Source of the DNA: Arthrobacter sp. 135MFCol5.1
GTDB taxonomy: Bacteria; Actinomycetota; Actinomycetes; Actinomycetales; Micrococcaceae
Direction of reading: 5' to 3'
DNA length: 64,000 nucleotides
Assembly: GCF_000374865.1 (NCBI RefSeq)
Contig: NZ_KB895465.1
Location: forward strand, 43,786 to 107,785
In this document: positions 24,456 to 32,861 of the stretch, piece after piece
How positions within the stretch are numbered: the stretch's first letter is position 1
Layout of the letters: each line of letters starts with the position of its first letter
Translations under genes and position numbers: made by a program
The notes under the pieces: generated by a model
Told to the model about the DNA's origin: nothing
Seen by the model: only the letters and a program-made list of their open reading frames with translations
The model's database searches: none

Positions 24456-25237
24456 CAGAGCACCTCGGAAAGGAAGCGCTGGAGGCGTTCGCTGCGGGGG
24501 TTGTCGAAGAGTTGTGCGGGCGTCCCGGCCTCCACCACTTCGCCTTCATCCATGAAGACCACTTGGTCTGCCACTTTCCGGGCGAAGCCCATTTCGTGGG
24601 TGACGACGAGCATGGTCATGCCGCGGCGGCCCAGGCCGGCCATGAGGTTCAGGACGCCTTTGACCAGTTCGGGGTCCAGGGCGCTGGTGGCCTCGTCGAA
24701 GAGCATCACTTCGGGTTCCATGGCCAGGGCGCGGGCGATGGCGACTCGTTGTTGCTGGCCGCCGGAGAGGTCACGGGGGCGGTGGTCGGCACGTTCGGCG
24801 AGGCCAACCTCGGCGAGCCGTTGGCGGGCGCGTTCCATGGCCTGGGCCTTGGGCATGCCTTTGACACTCCAGAGGGCGAGTGCCACGTTTTCCTCGGCAG
24901 TGTGGTCTGGGAAGAGGTTGAAGTGCTGGAACACCATGCCGATGCGGGTGCGGAGGGTGTCCGGGTTGACGGTCAGGGTGCTGTCGCCCGCGAGCAGGAC
25001 GTTTCCGCTTTTAGGTTCGTGCAGCCGGTTGACGCCGCGCAGCAAGGTGGATTTGCCGGATCCCGAGGGGCCGATGACGCAGGTGGTTGTGCCCGGCGCC
25101 ACGGTGAGGCTGACGTTGCGCAGTACCTCGATGTCGCCGTACGCCATGGTGAGGTTGCGCAGTTCCAGGCTTGAGCCGCGGAACGACTGCGCCTCAGGGG
25201 TGGCGGTATTCATGGTGGTGGGGGCGGGGGTGTTCAT
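24455..25237 (-). CDS. Polar amino-acid ABC transporter ATP-binding protein
   Basis: A 260-residue GlnQ/HisP-type ATPase. Walker A is VIGPSGSGKSTLLRGVN, the Q-loop region follows as RIGMVFQHFNLFPDHTAEENV, the signature is RDLSGGQQQRVAIARALAM, Walker B is EVMLFDEATSALDPELV, and the switch histidine lies in MLVVTHEMGFARKVAD. It powers import through the neighbouring permease and binding protein. Its start overlaps the permease stop by 4 bases. The N-terminus has several possible ATG codons (25237 and eight codons later), so the exact start is uncertain by a few residues. Confidence 0.92.
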   Translation of the reverse strand: MNTPAPTTMNTATPEAQSFRGSSLELRNLTMAYGDIEVLRNVSLTVAPGTTTCVIGPSGSGKSTLLRGVNRLHEPKSGNVLLAGDSTLTVNPDTLRTRIGMVFQHFNLFPDHTAEENVALALWSVKGMPKAQAMERARQRLAEVGLAERADHRPRDLSGGQQQRVAIARALAMEPEVMLFDEATSALDPELVKGVLNLMAGLGRRGMTMLVVTHEMGFARKVADQVVFMDEGEVVEAGTPAQLFDNPRSERLQRFLSEVL

Positions 25238-26022
25238 GTGTTGCTCCCGGCTGTGAGCGGCGAGGCCGCGTCGAGTTCCTTGACTTCCTTCAGTCCGCTG
25301 GTGGGTGGTGCGGCGCGGCGGCGGCCGGTGCGGAACTTGTTGTCGAAGTGGTTCACCAGGTGCGTCAGCGGGACGGTGATCACCAAGTAGAGGAGGCCGG
25401 CGGCCACCAGGGGTGAAAGGTTCCCGGACAGCACGGCGGCGTCCTGGCCCACCCGGAAGAGTTCGCGTTCGGTGACCAGCAGGCCCAGGAAGTACACCAG
25501 GGAGGAGTCCTTGACGATTGCGATGAACTGGTTCACCAGCGCCGGGAGGACCCGGCGGACACCTTGGGGCACCACCACCAGGGCCATGGACTTGGCGTCA
25601 CTCATGCCCAGGGCACGGCAGGCCTCGCCTTGGCCCTTGTCCACGCTGAGGATCCCGGCGCGGAAGATCTCCCCAATGTAGGCGCTGGCGATGAGGCTCA
25701 GCGCGATGATTCCCAGCGGGTAGGGGGACGGGCCGAAGATCGACTGGCTCAGGCGGGCAAAGCCCTGGCCAATCAGCAGGATGGTGAGGATGGCGGGCAG
25801 GCCGCGGAAAAGGTCCGTGTAGATCCTGGCCGGGACGCGCAGCCACTTGGACGCTGAAATGCCCATGACGGCCACCACCATTCCCAGCACCGTGCCAAGG
25901 ACGGTGGCGGCAATGGAGATGATCAGCGTGTTCAGCAGGCCGACCGCCAGGAGTTGGGGCAGGACCTCGGCCATAGCGCCGAAGTCAAAGAAGGTACGGA
26001 TGATGGTGTTGAGCCAGTCCAT
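25234..26022 (-). CDS. Polar amino-acid ABC transporter permease
   Basis: A 262-residue HisM/GlnP-type inner-membrane protein with five main hydrophobic segments. The N-terminal block GLLNTLIISIAATVLGTVLGMVVAVM, the EAA-type loop EACRALGMSDAKSMALVVVPQGVRRVLPALVNQFIAIVKDSSLVYFLG and the last helix LVAAGLLYLVITVPLTHLVNHF match the family. Only one permease gene is present, so it probably acts as a homodimer. It lies between the binding-protein gene (109-base gap) and the ATPase gene. Confidence 0.9.
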   Translation of the reverse strand: MDWLNTIIRTFFDFGAMAEVLPQLLAVGLLNTLIISIAATVLGTVLGMVVAVMGISASKWLRVPARIYTDLFRGLPAILTILLIGQGFARLSQSIFGPSPYPLGIIALSLIASAYIGEIFRAGILSVDKGQGEACRALGMSDAKSMALVVVPQGVRRVLPALVNQFIAIVKDSSLVYFLGLLVTERELFRVGQDAAVLSGNLSPLVAAGLLYLVITVPLTHLVNHFDNKFRTGRRRAAPPTSGLKEVKELDAASPLTAGSNT

Positions 26023-26131
26023 GGTTGCTCTCAGACGTAGATGAAGGGGAGGTGCCGGGCAGGCCGCGTAAGGCGGCCCGCCCGGCCAGGTGGCCCGAAG
26101 GCCTGCCAGCCCGGCAAATGATGCTTGGGGC

Positions 26132-27001
26132 TTACTTGCTTGGCGAGGGTGATGCGGCCTGCTCAGCCTTGGGCAGGTACTGCTCGGGCATCGGTGAGCC
26201 CGGGAACCACTTCTGGTAGAGCTTCTTCCAGGTGCCGTCTTCCATGGCTGCGGCCAGGCCCTTGTTCAGGGCTTCCTTGAAGGCCGTCTTGCCCTTGGCC
26301 ACTGCGAACCCGGCTGGGGCGTCGAAGGACGGGATGTCCGCGGCGCTGACCAGGCCGTGCTGCTCCTCATAGGCCTTGGCGGCCTCATAGTCCAGGAAGT
26401 GCGCGTCCACGGTTCCGCTGTTCACGGCGGCGATGGCGGTGTTGTTGTCAGGGAAGCGGACCAGGCTGGCCGAGGTGAAGTTGTTTACCGCATAGGCTTC
26501 CTGCAGGGTTCCCTGGACCACGCCCAGGCGTTTGCCGGCCAGCCCGTCGGCGCTGGTGATGCCGGAGGTCTTGGTGGTGATGACCGTGAGGTAGCCGGCC
26601 AGGTAACCGTCCGAGAAGTCCACGGTTTCTTTCCGCTTGTCGGTGATGCCGATGGCGGCGACACCGGCGTCAAACTGTCCGTTGGCCACAGCGGCGAGGA
26701 GGCCCGAGAAGTCCTGCCCGGTGAAGACTACGTTGTCCACACCGGCCCGGTGGGCCACGTCCTTGAAGAGTTCGACGTCGAAGCCGGTGAAGTTTCCGGA
26801 GGCATCGGCGAACGTGTACGGCTTTGAGTCACCGAGGCTTGCCACCCGGATGGTGCCGGGCTGGATCAGTCCGTAGGGGTTGTTTTCGGTGGTGGAGGCG
26901 GCCGAGGTGGAGCCGCAGCCGGAAAGTGCCAGGACCGCGGCCAGGGCTGCTGCGGCAAATCCGGCAGGTCGGAGGTTCTTTTTCTTCACAGCGTTGTCCA
27001 A
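26132..27001 (-). CDS. Amino-acid ABC transporter substrate-binding lipoprotein
   Basis: A 289-residue family-3 solute-binding protein. It has a basic N-terminus, a hydrophobic stretch and the lipobox ALSGC with the lipidated cysteine at residue 29. The mature part has IRVASLGDSKPYTFADASGNFTGFDVELFKDVAHRAG, the usual ligand-binding start, then DAGVAAIGITDKRKETVDFSDGYLAGYLTVI and WKKLYQKWFPGSPMPEQYLP. It is the first gene of the operon controlled by the LacI operators just upstream. The ligand is probably a polar or cationic nitrogen compound. Confidence 0.9.
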   Translation of the reverse strand: MDNAVKKKNLRPAGFAAAALAAVLALSGCGSTSAASTTENNPYGLIQPGTIRVASLGDSKPYTFADASGNFTGFDVELFKDVAHRAGVDNVVFTGQDFSGLLAAVANGQFDAGVAAIGITDKRKETVDFSDGYLAGYLTVITTKTSGITSADGLAGKRLGVVQGTLQEAYAVNNFTSASLVRFPDNNTAIAAVNSGTVDAHFLDYEAAKAYEEQHGLVSAADIPSFDAPAGFAVAKGKTAFKEALNKGLAAAMEDGTWKKLYQKWFPGSPMPEQYLPKAEQAASPSPSK

Positions 27002-27059
27002 TCGTTGGTGGGAAGGCGGTGCTGTCAGGGCCGCCGAAGAAAGTCGCCGATGGTCTTGT

Positions 27060-27098
27060 TGAGTCCGGTCTCACACCATAAGATTGAGACCGGACTCA
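27060..27098. promoter_or_regulatory. Paired LacI-type operators between the ABC operon and lacI
   Basis: TGAGTCCGGTCTCA (27060-27073) and TGAGACCGGACTCA (27085-27098) are exact reverse complements of each other, and each arm is itself almost palindromic around CCGG. Their centres are 25 bp apart. Two copies of a LacI-type site in a divergent promoter next to a LacI gene are best read as its operators. Confidence 0.7.
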
Positions 27099-27161
27099 CA
27101 TCGATGGATAGAAATGTAGCTGAAGTCACAGGGGGCGTCAACACCCCCTCGAAAGGTGAAG

Positions 27162-28271
27162 ATGAACGGTGATGGAGCACGACGGCGGGACGTAACCGTT
27201 GCCGACGTCGCAAAAGCTGCGCAGGTCTCCAAGGCGCAGGCCGCGCGGGCACTGGGCAATTACGGCGCTGTCAGCGACGACGTCCGCGAGCGCGTCCTCG
27301 CGGCCGCCGAAGCGCTTTCCTACCGGCCCAACGAGCTGGCCCGCAGCATGAACACCGGCAAATCGCACACCATCGGCGTGGTGGTGGGTGACATCGAAAA
27401 CCCGCATTTTGGGCTTGCCACGCGGGGCATTACGGACACGGCCAAAAAAGCCGGCTACAACGTCATCCTGGTCAACACTGATGAGGACCGGGCCGCAGAA
27501 GTCGACGCGGTGCGGGTTTTGCTGGACAAGCGGGTGGACGGCCTTATCGTCGCCCCGGCGTCATCCGTGGACACCGAACACCTGCAGGATGTCCACCGGT
27601 CCGGACGCCCCCTGGTGTTCATCGACCGCACCGCCGGTGACCTTGAGGTGGAGACCATGGCCGTGGACATGGTGAGGATTTCCTTGGAGGCCACACAATA
27701 TCTTCTCGAGGCAGGGCACCGGCGCATCGCCTTTATTTCCACGCTGCGGACCGACTCGCCCTATACGCCGGGCATGACCTTGGAGTCCTCCCAGATTGCG
27801 GACCGCATTGAGGGGATGCGGCAGGCTTTCCTTGCTGCGGGACTGCCCTTCCCGGAAGACCTTGTCAGGTTGAATGCGGGCGACGAAGACTCCATCCGCA
27901 GCATCACCCGCGAAGTACTGCGGGACCCCAACCGCGCCACAGCCGTGGTGGCATCGGATGGCCTGATCGCCCTCAGTGTGGTCGAGGCCATCCAGGAACT
28001 GGGCCTGTCCATTCCGGCCGATGTTTCGTTCCTCATGTATGACGACTTCGCCTGGACCAGGCTCGTGAGCCCACCCCTTACCGTTATTGCCCAGCCCGTC
28101 TACAACATGGGCGTTGCAGCGGCCAAGGCGCTCATCCGCCAGATAGAGGGCCTACCCTCCGCCGCTCCGGCACAGTTTACTGCCACCTTGGTGCGGCGCG
28201 GATCGGTGGGACCGCTCCAGACGGGAGGGGACCGGGCCGACCTGCAACCGTCCGGACTGGGTCTACCCTGA
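27162..28271 (+). CDS. LacI-family transcriptional regulator (amino-compound importer operon)
   Basis: A 369-residue LacI/GalR regulator. The N-terminal helix-turn-helix is VTVADVAKAAQVSKAQAARALGNYGAVSDDVRERVLAAAEALSYRPNELARSM, with the hinge helix at its end. The periplasmic-binding-protein-like core starts at HTIGVVVGDIENPHFGLATRGI. LVFIDRTAG and FLMYDDFAWTRLVSPPLTVIAQPVYNMGVAAA are typical later blocks. ATG 27162 follows AAAGG by 6 bases. An alternative GTG at 27156 would overlap that site. It is divergent from the ABC operon and probably represses it through the paired operators. A LacI regulator for an amino-acid-type importer is less usual and points to a sugar-derived ligand. Confidence 0.9.
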   Translation: MNGDGARRRDVTVADVAKAAQVSKAQAARALGNYGAVSDDVRERVLAAAEALSYRPNELARSMNTGKSHTIGVVVGDIENPHFGLATRGITDTAKKAGYNVILVNTDEDRAAEVDAVRVLLDKRVDGLIVAPASSVDTEHLQDVHRSGRPLVFIDRTAGDLEVETMAVDMVRISLEATQYLLEAGHRRIAFISTLRTDSPYTPGMTLESSQIADRIEGMRQAFLAAGLPFPEDLVRLNAGDEDSIRSITREVLRDPNRATAVVASDGLIALSVVEAIQELGLSIPADVSFLMYDDFAWTRLVSPPLTVIAQPVYNMGVAAAKALIRQIEGLPSAAPAQFTATLVRRGSVGPLQTGGDRADLQPSGLGLP

Positions 28272-28274
28272 GCC

Positions 28275-28679
28275 ATGAGCCTCCAACAGAAGACCTGGCA
28301 CGAGAAACACAAAGCTTCCCTGAGCAAGGGCCAGCGTGCCGCTGACATCATGCGCAACGGGATGGGAAGCTGGCCCTTCGTTGGCAGCTTCATCGGCTTC
28401 ATGCTCATCTGGGCCGCCATCAATACCGTGGCACTTGCCGCCAACGCCTGGGACCCGTACCCCTACATCCTGCTGAACCTCCTGCTTTCCATGCTCGCCG
28501 GACTGCAGGGCGCCATTTTGCTCATCGCCGCCAAGCGGCAGGACGCCATTGCCGCAGCCATGGCCCAACACGACTACGACACCAATGTCGAGGCAAAAAA
28601 GGAGATCGAGCTGCTGATCTCCATGAACCGGGTCCAGCTGGAAATCCTGCAGGAATTGAAGAAGGCGGCTGCCAGATAG
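28275..28679 (+). CDS. DUF1003 membrane protein
   Basis: A 134-residue protein of the DUF1003 family. The conserved SLSKGQRAADIMRNGMGSWPFVGSFIGFMLIWAAINT block is followed by AWDPYPYILLNLLLSMLAGLQGAILLIAAKRQ, giving two membrane helices, and then a C-terminal helix rich in E, K and Q that may form a coiled coil. The function of the family is unknown. The ATG lies 3 bases past the lacI stop; TACCCT (28264-28269) is 5 bases before it, so it may also be made from its own near-leaderless promoter. Confidence 0.8.
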   Translation: MSLQQKTWHEKHKASLSKGQRAADIMRNGMGSWPFVGSFIGFMLIWAAINTVALAANAWDPYPYILLNLLLSMLAGLQGAILLIAAKRQDAIAAAMAQHDYDTNVEAKKEIELLISMNRVQLEILQELKKAAAR

Positions 28680-28688
28680 GGCGGCGCC

Positions 28689-29432
28689 CTACTGGGCGGC
28701 GTCGTATCCTGCCAGCAGGCGCCGGGACGCTGTCTGCATGTGCGAGCGCATGGTGGCGGTCACGGCGTCGGCATCGCGGGCCGCCAAGGCTTCGTGGATC
28801 CTGGCATGCTCCTTGAGGGCGGCCGCAGCATGGCCCTCATCAGTGAGGGCCCGGTCCACCCAGATCCGCAGCAGCGAGCGGATACTTTGCAGGAGTTCCT
28901 GGAGAACCTGGTTGCCTGAAGCCGCAGCGATTTCGCGGTGGAAGGCTGCGTCCGCCTCGACGAAGGCGCCGAGGTCATCCAAGGTGCGGGCCATGGTGTC
29001 CAGATTGTCGCGCATCCGTGCCAGCGCTTCATCCGTAATGCGCTCCGCGGCCAGCTGGGCAGCCTGCACTTCCAGTCCGCTGCGCAGTTCCACGAGCTCG
29101 CGCGTGCGTGGGGCGCCCAACATCATGCCCCAGCTCAGGGTGCGGGGCAGAAGCTCCGAGACACCGTCCCGAAGGTAGGTTCCGGACCCCGGCCGGACCA
29201 CCACGATGCCCAGGATTTCCAGCGCGGCGAGGGCCTCACGCACCGCAGACCGGCCCACGCCAAGGGAGGCGGCCAGCGTGCGCTCGGCAGGCAGCCTGGT
29301 TCCCGGTGCAATGTCGCCACTCGTAAAGAAGGCCAGCAGGCGCTCGGCCACTTCCGACACTACTGAACCCTGCCCCAGAGAGCCCAGGGCGGCACTGATC
29401 TTGGCCGTCGAGGCGGCGGATTCTACGGACAC
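28689..29432 (-). CDS. GntR-family regulator, FadR subgroup
   Basis: A 247-residue FadR-type regulator. The winged helix (about residues 20-90) reads VVSEVAERLLAFFTSGDIAPGTRLPAERTLAASLGVGRSAVREALAALEILGIVVVRPGSGTYL. The FCD-type effector domain contains ELRSGLEVQAAQLAAERI and AFVEADAAFHREIAAASGNQVL; the D and H residues there resemble the metal-binding set of FCD domains. GTG 29432 is supported by a leaderless TACGCT box six bases upstream. It is divergent from the apionate-pathway MFS gene, and two copies of a GGTTGACCA-containing site lie between them. It is the likely pathway repressor. Confidence 0.85.
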   Translation of the reverse strand: MSVESAASTAKISAALGSLGQGSVVSEVAERLLAFFTSGDIAPGTRLPAERTLAASLGVGRSAVREALAALEILGIVVVRPGSGTYLRDGVSELLPRTLSWGMMLGAPRTRELVELRSGLEVQAAQLAAERITDEALARMRDNLDTMARTLDDLGAFVEADAAFHREIAAASGNQVLQELLQSIRSLLRIWVDRALTDEGHAAAALKEHARIHEALAARDADAVTATMRSHMQTASRRLLAGYDAAQ

Positions 29433-29445
29433 CTCCCAAGCGTAA

Positions 29446-29459
29446 CAACTGGTTGACCA
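29446..29459. promoter_or_regulatory. GntR-type operator copy 1
   Basis: CAACTGGTTGACCA lies just upstream of the -10 box (TACGCT, minus strand, 29443-29438) of the GntR gene. It contains TGGT-TG-ACCA, a FadR-type inverted half-site pair. It matches copy 2 in 13 of 14 bases. Confidence 0.55.
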
Positions 29460-29513
29460 CGCCCGACTGCAGGGAGGGTCCGCATGATGACCGCAATGTA
29501 CTGACTCCAACTC

Positions 29514-29529
29514 GTCAACCGGTTGACCA
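29514..29529. promoter_or_regulatory. GntR-type operator copy 2, at the MFS/apionate operon promoter
   Basis: GTCAACCGGTTGAC (29514-29527) is a perfect 14-bp palindrome. The stretch 29516-29529 (CAACCGGTTGACCA) repeats copy 1 with one change. It lies about 130 bases upstream of the transporter start and is well placed to control it. Confidence 0.6.
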
Positions 29530-29660
29530 ATTTACATTTCGGTCCTATGGTGGAACTCACAGCTTCACGCACCGCGGCGCCTCCCAGTCCGCGCGTATCT
29601 GAGACAACCCCACGCCTCCAGTGACGGATGCGGCCGGGGCACCAACATCTAGGAGTCAAT

Positions 29661-31025
29661 GTGGACACCACACAATCGGTGGTCGAAAAATCCGCAATCA
29701 GGAAAGTGGCGATCCGGCTTGTCCCGTTCGTCGCACTGATGTTCTTCATCAACTACCTCGACCGCACCGCCATCTCTTTCGCCGGCCCCAACGGCATGAA
29801 CAAGGACCTGGCGCTGAACGCCGCCCAGTTCGGTTTCGCCTCGGGCGTGTTCTTCATCGGCTACATCCTGCTTGAAGTCCCCTCCAACCTGGCGCTCCAC
29901 AAGTTCGGCGCCCGCCGCTGGCTGGCCCGCATCATGGTCAGCTGGGGCATCGTCTCCCTGCTGTTCACCTGGGTGGCCAACGTTGAACAGCTCTACATCC
30001 TGCGCTTCATCCTGGGTGTGGCCGAGGCCGGCTTCTTCCCCGGCGCCATCCTCTTCCTGAGCCTCTGGGTTCCCGCACGGCACCGCAGCAAGATCCTGGC
30101 CTTGTTCTACCTGGCCCAGCCGCTCACCACCGTGGTCGGCGCCCCGCTGGCAGGCCTCTTGATCCAGCAGCACGGCCTCTTCGGCCTTGAAGGCTGGCGC
30201 GTCATGTTCCTCGGCGTGGCCGTTCCCGCCATCCTGATCGGCATCATTTCCTGGTTCTACCTGGCCGATTCCCCTGCGAAGGCCAAGTGGCTCTCCGCCG
30301 AGGAAAAGACCTGGCTGACGGGCGCCCTGGAAAAGGAAAAGCACGAAACGGCCGCCGGCAACAAGCACGTCAGCGTCCGCACCGTGTTCGGCAACGGCCG
30401 CGTCTGGATGCTCTCCCTGATCTACTTCGGCTTCATCTACGGCCTGTACGCCCTCGGCTTCTTCCTGCCCACCATCATCTCCGGCTTCGAAGGCATTTAC
30501 GGCACCAAATTTGACGTCCTCCAGAAGGGCCTGATCACTGCCATCCCGTACCTGCCGGCAGCCTTCGCCCTCTACTTCTGGTCAAAGGACGCCACCAAGC
30601 GCGGCGTCAAGACCTGGCACATTGCGGTTCCGGCACTGGTGGGTGGACTGAGCATCCCGCTGGCACTCTTTGCGGGAAGCCCGGCAGCCACCATCGCCGT
30701 CATCACCATCACGGCCATGGCCATCTTCGCGGCACTCCCCAACTTCTGGACGGTTCCCACCCAGTTCCTGACCGGCGCGGCAGCGGCAGCGGGCATCGCC
30801 CTGATCAACACCGTGGGCAACCTGGCAGGCTTCAGCGCCGGCTACATCACCGGCTGGCTCAAGGACTGGACAGGCGACTACACCGTGCCGATGTTCGTCG
30901 TGGGCGGGTTCATGCTGCTGTCCGCCGTCCTGATGGTGGCCCTCAGCCGCTCCGGCCGTGCCAGCGAGGGCGTCCGCACCGAGGCACTGGATCCCGCCGG
31001 CGCCGCACAGCACGCCGAACCGTAG
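29661..31025 (+). CDS. MFS transporter, anion:cation symporter type; likely D-apionate importer
   Basis: A 454-residue MFS protein of the ACS family (sugar-acid transporters such as ExuT, GarP and tartrate carriers). Marks are RLVPFVALMFFINYLDRTAISFAGP, GYILLEVPSNLALHKFGARRWLARIMVSWGIVS, FILGVAEAGFFPGAILFLSLWVPARHRSK and PTQFLTGAAAAAGIALINTVGNLAGFSAGYITGWL. The GTG 29661 start is chosen because AGGAG lies 5 bases upstream. It is followed by five catabolic genes matching the D-apionate pathway; a sugar-acid symporter at the head of that set makes a branched aldonate the most likely substrate. Regulation is probably by the divergent GntR protein. Confidence 0.85.
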   Translation: MDTTQSVVEKSAIRKVAIRLVPFVALMFFINYLDRTAISFAGPNGMNKDLALNAAQFGFASGVFFIGYILLEVPSNLALHKFGARRWLARIMVSWGIVSLLFTWVANVEQLYILRFILGVAEAGFFPGAILFLSLWVPARHRSKILALFYLAQPLTTVVGAPLAGLLIQQHGLFGLEGWRVMFLGVAVPAILIGIISWFYLADSPAKAKWLSAEEKTWLTGALEKEKHETAAGNKHVSVRTVFGNGRVWMLSLIYFGFIYGLYALGFFLPTIISGFEGIYGTKFDVLQKGLITAIPYLPAAFALYFWSKDATKRGVKTWHIAVPALVGGLSIPLALFAGSPAATIAVITITAMAIFAALPNFWTVPTQFLTGAAAAAGIALINTVGNLAGFSAGYITGWLKDWTGDYTVPMFVVGGFMLLSAVLMVALSRSGRASEGVRTEALDPAGAAQHAEP

Positions 31026-31031
31026 CAGCCC

Positions 31032-31062
31032 GGGGGCATCCGCCTCATCCGCGGATGCCCCC
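31032..31062 (+). terminator. Strong hairpin between the MFS gene and lerK
   Basis: GGGGGCATCCGC (31032-31043) and GCGGATGCCCCC (31051-31062) form a perfect 12-bp stem with a 7-base loop. No U-tract follows. It lies inside what looks like one operon, so it may be a partial terminator or a stability element that sets the transporter:enzyme ratio. Confidence 0.5.
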
Positions 31063-31118
31063 GCACCATCCCACCCCCGAACCAGATCGTCCCCCCAGCC
31101 AGGCCCAGGAGCTTTCCC

Positions 31119-32861
31119 ATGACCCGCCTCTTCAACGAACCTTCAGCCTTCGCTGACGAAATGATCGAGGGCTTCGTCGCCTCCCACGGACGCTGGGTCA
31201 AACGCGTTTCGGGTGGCGTGGTCCGCAGCACCAAGCGCACCCCGGACACGGTGGCACTGGTGATCGGCGGGGGCTCCGGCCACTATCCCGCATTCGCGGG
31301 CCTGGTGGGCCAGGGCCTGGCGCACGGCGCCGCGATGGGCAACCTGTTCGCGTCGCCGTCGGCACAACAGATTTACAACGTGGCCAAGGCGGCCAACAAC
31401 GGCGCCGCGGTGCTCTTGGGCTACGGCAACTACGCAGGCGACGTCCTGCACTTCACCCAGGCCCGGGAGAAGCTGCGCCGGGAAGGCATCGATTGCCGCA
31501 GCATCGCCGTCACCGACGACGTCTCTTCCGCCCCGGTCGAAGAGCACACCAAGCGCCGCGGCATTGCCGGGGACCTGACCGTGTTCAAGGTGGCGGCCGC
31601 CGCCGCGGAAGCGCGCTACGGAATGGACGCGGTGGTGGAAATCGCCGAACGCGCCAACCACCGCACCCGTTCCTTCGGGGTGGCCTTCAGCGGATGCACC
31701 CTGCCGGGAGCCACCCAGCCCCTGTTCTCTGTCCCCGAGGGCCGCATGGCCGTCGGCATGGGCATCCACGGAGAGCCGGGCATCGACGAAACGGCGATTC
31801 CGACGGCGGATGAGCTCGCCGGACTCCTCGTCGCCAAGCTCCTGACCGAGGTGCCGGAGGGCGTGGACCCCAAGGGTGCACGCGTGGTCCCCATCCTGAA
31901 CGGCTTGGGCAGCGTGAAGTACGAGGAGCTGTTCGTGGTCTACCGCCGCGTGGCGCAACTCCTCGCCGAGGCCGGCCTGCAGGCAGTGGATCCGCAGGTG
32001 GGCGAGTTGGTCACCAGCTTCGACATGGCCGGCACGTCCCTGACGCTCTTCTGGCTCGACGACGAACTCGAAGCCCTCTGGAACGCCCCTGCCGACGCCC
32101 CGGCCTTCCGCCGCGGTGCCGTCACAGCCGAAGCGCTGGAAGAGACCGTCGACGAGGTGGCCGACGTCGAACTTCCCATTCCCGAGGCGACTCCCGCGTC
32201 CCGTGCCGGGGCCGTCCGTGTCCTCGCAGCGCTCGGCGCGGCCAAGGACGTGGTGGACGCCAACGCAGGCGAACTGGGCCGCATCGATGCGGTCGCCGGC
32301 GACGGCGACCACGGCATCGGCATGGAGCGGGGCGTCGGGGCCGCCGTGAAGGCGGCGGCAGACGCCGTCGCCCGCGGCGCCGGGGCTGCCACCACCCTCT
32401 ACTTCGCCGCAGACGCCTGGGCGGACAAGGCCGGCGGCACCTCCGGCGCCCTGTGGGGCATGGCCCTGCGCGCCGTCGGTGACGCTGTGGGCGATGACAA
32501 AGCTCCCGACGCCGGTGCTGTCGCCACCGGAGTGGCCGGCGCCGCCGCAGCCATCATGGACTTCGGCAAGGCCAAGGTGGGCGACAAGACGCTGGTGGAC
32601 GTGCTGGTTCCCTTCCGGGATGCCCTCACCGCCGGCGTGGACAGCGGAAAGCCGCTGTCCGGAGCCTGGGACGCTGCCGCCACCGCCGCGCAGCAGGCCG
32701 CCGAGGACACCGCCCACCTGCTGCCGCTGATGGGCCGGGCACGTCCGCACGCGGAGAAGAGCCTCGGCACCCCGGACGCGGGCGCCGTCTCCATGGCCCT
32801 GATCGTGCGGGCCATCCACAACACCCTCAGCCGGAACACCACCATCAAGGAGAACGCATGA
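31119..32861 (+). CDS. lerK: DhaK-DhaL fused kinase, probable L-erythrulose 1-kinase
   Basis: A 580-residue ATP-dependent dihydroxyacetone-kinase-type protein. The DhaK part (about 1-330) has the GGGSGHYPAFAGLVGQGL loop, and the histidine that holds the ketone substrate covalently lies in MGIHGEPGIDE (His 217). The DhaL ATPase part (about 370-580) has VAGDGDHGIGMERG, with the Mg-binding aspartates, and GGTSGALWGMALRA. In known apionate and tetritol pathways this family phosphorylates L-erythrulose at C1. That fits here because the next two genes are the two isomerases that follow in that pathway. Glycerone itself could also be a substrate. ATG 31119 has CAGGAG 9 bases upstream, and its stop overlaps derI (ATGA). 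Confidence 0.82.
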   Translation: MTRLFNEPSAFADEMIEGFVASHGRWVKRVSGGVVRSTKRTPDTVALVIGGGSGHYPAFAGLVGQGLAHGAAMGNLFASPSAQQIYNVAKAANNGAAVLLGYGNYAGDVLHFTQAREKLRREGIDCRSIAVTDDVSSAPVEEHTKRRGIAGDLTVFKVAAAAAEARYGMDAVVEIAERANHRTRSFGVAFSGCTLPGATQPLFSVPEGRMAVGMGIHGEPGIDETAIPTADELAGLLVAKLLTEVPEGVDPKGARVVPILNGLGSVKYEELFVVYRRVAQLLAEAGLQAVDPQVGELVTSFDMAGTSLTLFWLDDELEALWNAPADAPAFRRGAVTAEALEETVDEVADVELPIPEATPASRAGAVRVLAALGAAKDVVDANAGELGRIDAVAGDGDHGIGMERGVGAAVKAAADAVARGAGAATTLYFAADAWADKAGGTSGALWGMALRAVGDAVGDDKAPDAGAVATGVAGAAAAIMDFGKAKVGDKTLVDVLVPFRDALTAGVDSGKPLSGAWDAAATAAQQAAEDTAHLLPLMGRARPHAEKSLGTPDAGAVSMALIVRAIHNTLSRNTTIKENA

